Of a stretch of DNA of 24,803 bases, positions 24,371 to 24,803 are shown piece by piece. Made by a program: the position numbers and the translations under genes. The notes under the pieces are model-generated. The model was not told the origin of the DNA. It did not search any database and saw only the letters and a program-made list of their open reading frames with translations. The first letter of the stretch is position 1. The number at the start of each line of letters is the position of its first letter. This DNA comes from M55B120 sp965549355 (GTDB lineage Bacteria > Actinomycetota > Humimicrobiia > Humimicrobiales > Humimicrobiaceae), in contig CBEVGD010000014.1 of the NCBI GenBank assembly GCA_965549355.1, forward strand, positions 1 to 24,803. Reading direction: 5' to 3'.

Positions 24371-24540
24371 TACCTGCCGCAATTTTTATGGATCCCATAT
24401 TCCGGTATGTCCGGTGAAAAGAATTTGGCGGGCCGCATATAAAAAAGTGAAATAACGGACCTTCCCGCAGCTGTAGCCCGTGGCAGGTATTTGGGATATA
24501 ATTGGCAGAAGATGATTAATCGCTGAACAGCTGGAATAAC
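24371..24540. ncRNA. Candidate structured RNA in the 24214-24649 intergenic region
   Basis: A GC-richer block within very AT-rich spacer, with several perfect complementary segments. They are TACCTGCC (24371-24378) with GGCAGGTA (24482-24489), ATCCCA (24392-24397) with TGGGAT (24492-24497), GTCCG (24409-24413) with CGGAC (24456-24460), GCGGG (24428-24432) with CCCGC (24464-24468), and CAGCTGT (24468-24474) with ACAGCTG (24527-24533). Some cross each other, implying a pseudoknot or alternative folds. On the plus strand, GTGAAAT, CCCGCAGCTGTA and GGCAGAAGA faintly recall conserved blocks of cobalamin riboswitches, in the right order but with weak matches. No convincing ORF fits. The strand is undecided. 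The rest of the 436-base spacer shows only AT-rich DNA, the palindrome at 24331 and a possible promoter at 24572. Confidence 0.4.
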
Positions 24541-24571
24541 ACTTTATTTTTTTACTTTTATTTTATAAAAT

Positions 24572-24600
24572 TTGATATTAATAATAATGATTTTTTAAAA
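24572..24600 (+). promoter_or_regulatory. Possible promoter for the epimerase gene
   Basis: TTGATA (24572-24577), 17-base spacer, TTAAAA (24595-24600). The -35 is good and the -10 moderate. Transcription would start near 24607, about 43 bases before the TTG start. Confidence 0.4.
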
Positions 24601-24649
24601 TAAAATATAGTAGATTATTTAACTACAGCACTATGAAGGGGCCGCTGCT

Positions 24650-24803
24650 TTGAATATTTTAATTACAGGTGGTTATGGATTCCTGGGAACGCATATCGCC
24701 AAAAGATTTATAAAGGGAGAACACAGGGTAACTATAATTGATAATCTCAGCGGCACCTCGGATCACAAAGTAAAATCAAAACATAAATTTTATGAACTCG
24801 ATG
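24650..24803 (+). CDS. NAD-dependent nucleotide-sugar epimerase/dehydratase (5' end only)
   Basis: The first 51 codons of an extended short-chain dehydrogenase, cut off by the window edge. The N-terminal Rossmann signature ITGGYGFLGTHIAKRF (GxxGxxG) and the NAD-ribose strand VTIIDNLSGT are typical of UDP-glucose 4-epimerase-like enzymes. The start is a TTG eight bases after AAGGGG; the nearby ATG at 24633 is out of frame and soon meets a stop. The substrate cannot be assigned. Confidence 0.85.
   Translation, partial: MNILITGGYGFLGTHIAKRFIKGEHRVTIIDNLSGTSDHKVKSKHKFYELD

Noticed and set aside
24371..24540. Firm call of a cobalamin riboswitch
   Set aside because: Only short fragments match; the B12 box and the GGTG-CC core are not convincing, so I left it as an unnamed structured-RNA candidate.

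Overview
The window looks like part of the chromosome of an uncultured, strictly anaerobic bacterium with fairly low G+C and AT-rich intergenic spacers. The signs are an Rnf ferredoxin:NAD+ oxidoreductase operon, an A-type flavodiiron protein for O2/NO defence, a stand-alone corrinoid-protein activation domain, frequent ATA, AGA and AGG codons, and strong Shine-Dalgarno sites. A LytR-CpsA-Psr (LCP) protein suggests a Gram-positive-type envelope. DUF763 and NikR, families common in archaea and thermophiles, add an archaeal flavour. I cannot name a taxon from sequence alone.

Layout. (1) 175-3983, minus: a REC-like/PAS/GGDEF/HD-GYP c-di-GMP protein and a PolX-type DNA polymerase with PHP exonuclease. 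(2) 4049-6603, plus: protein-L-isoaspartate methyltransferase, then an overlapping DUF763-endonuclease III pair. (3) 6613-11681, minus: one tight operon of PaaI-like thioesterase, SbcD/YhaO-like nuclease, YhaN/SbcC-like ATPase, SAM methyltransferase and NikR. (4) 11926-12779, plus: corrinoid activation-domain protein, a 47-codon ORF and a clear intrinsic terminator. (5) 12780-14180: an AT-rich accessory islet with a frameshifted small membrane-protein gene, a gene remnant and a membrane-anchored DEDDh exonuclease. (6) 14182-20647, minus: cupin-apbE-rnfCDGEAB, apparently one operon. (7) 20822-24213, minus: DUF4214-LCP fusion, TIGR02757/DUF2400 protein and flavodiiron protein. (8) 24214-24649: a 436-base spacer with a palindrome and a GC-rich, highly self-complementary block that may be a structured RNA. 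(9) 24650-end, plus: the 5' end of a nucleotide-sugar epimerase.

How the genes fit together. ApbE should attach FMN to RnfG and RnfD, so the Rnf operon carries its own maturase. PolX, DUF763, Nth, SbcD/YhaN and the TIGR02757 protein make the window rich in DNA-maintenance genes. I found no CRISPR array, complete insertion sequence, tRNA or rRNA. The least explained parts are the DUF763-Nth pair, the NikR-terminated nuclease operon, the DUF4214-LCP fusion, the accessory islet and the intergenic RNA candidate.
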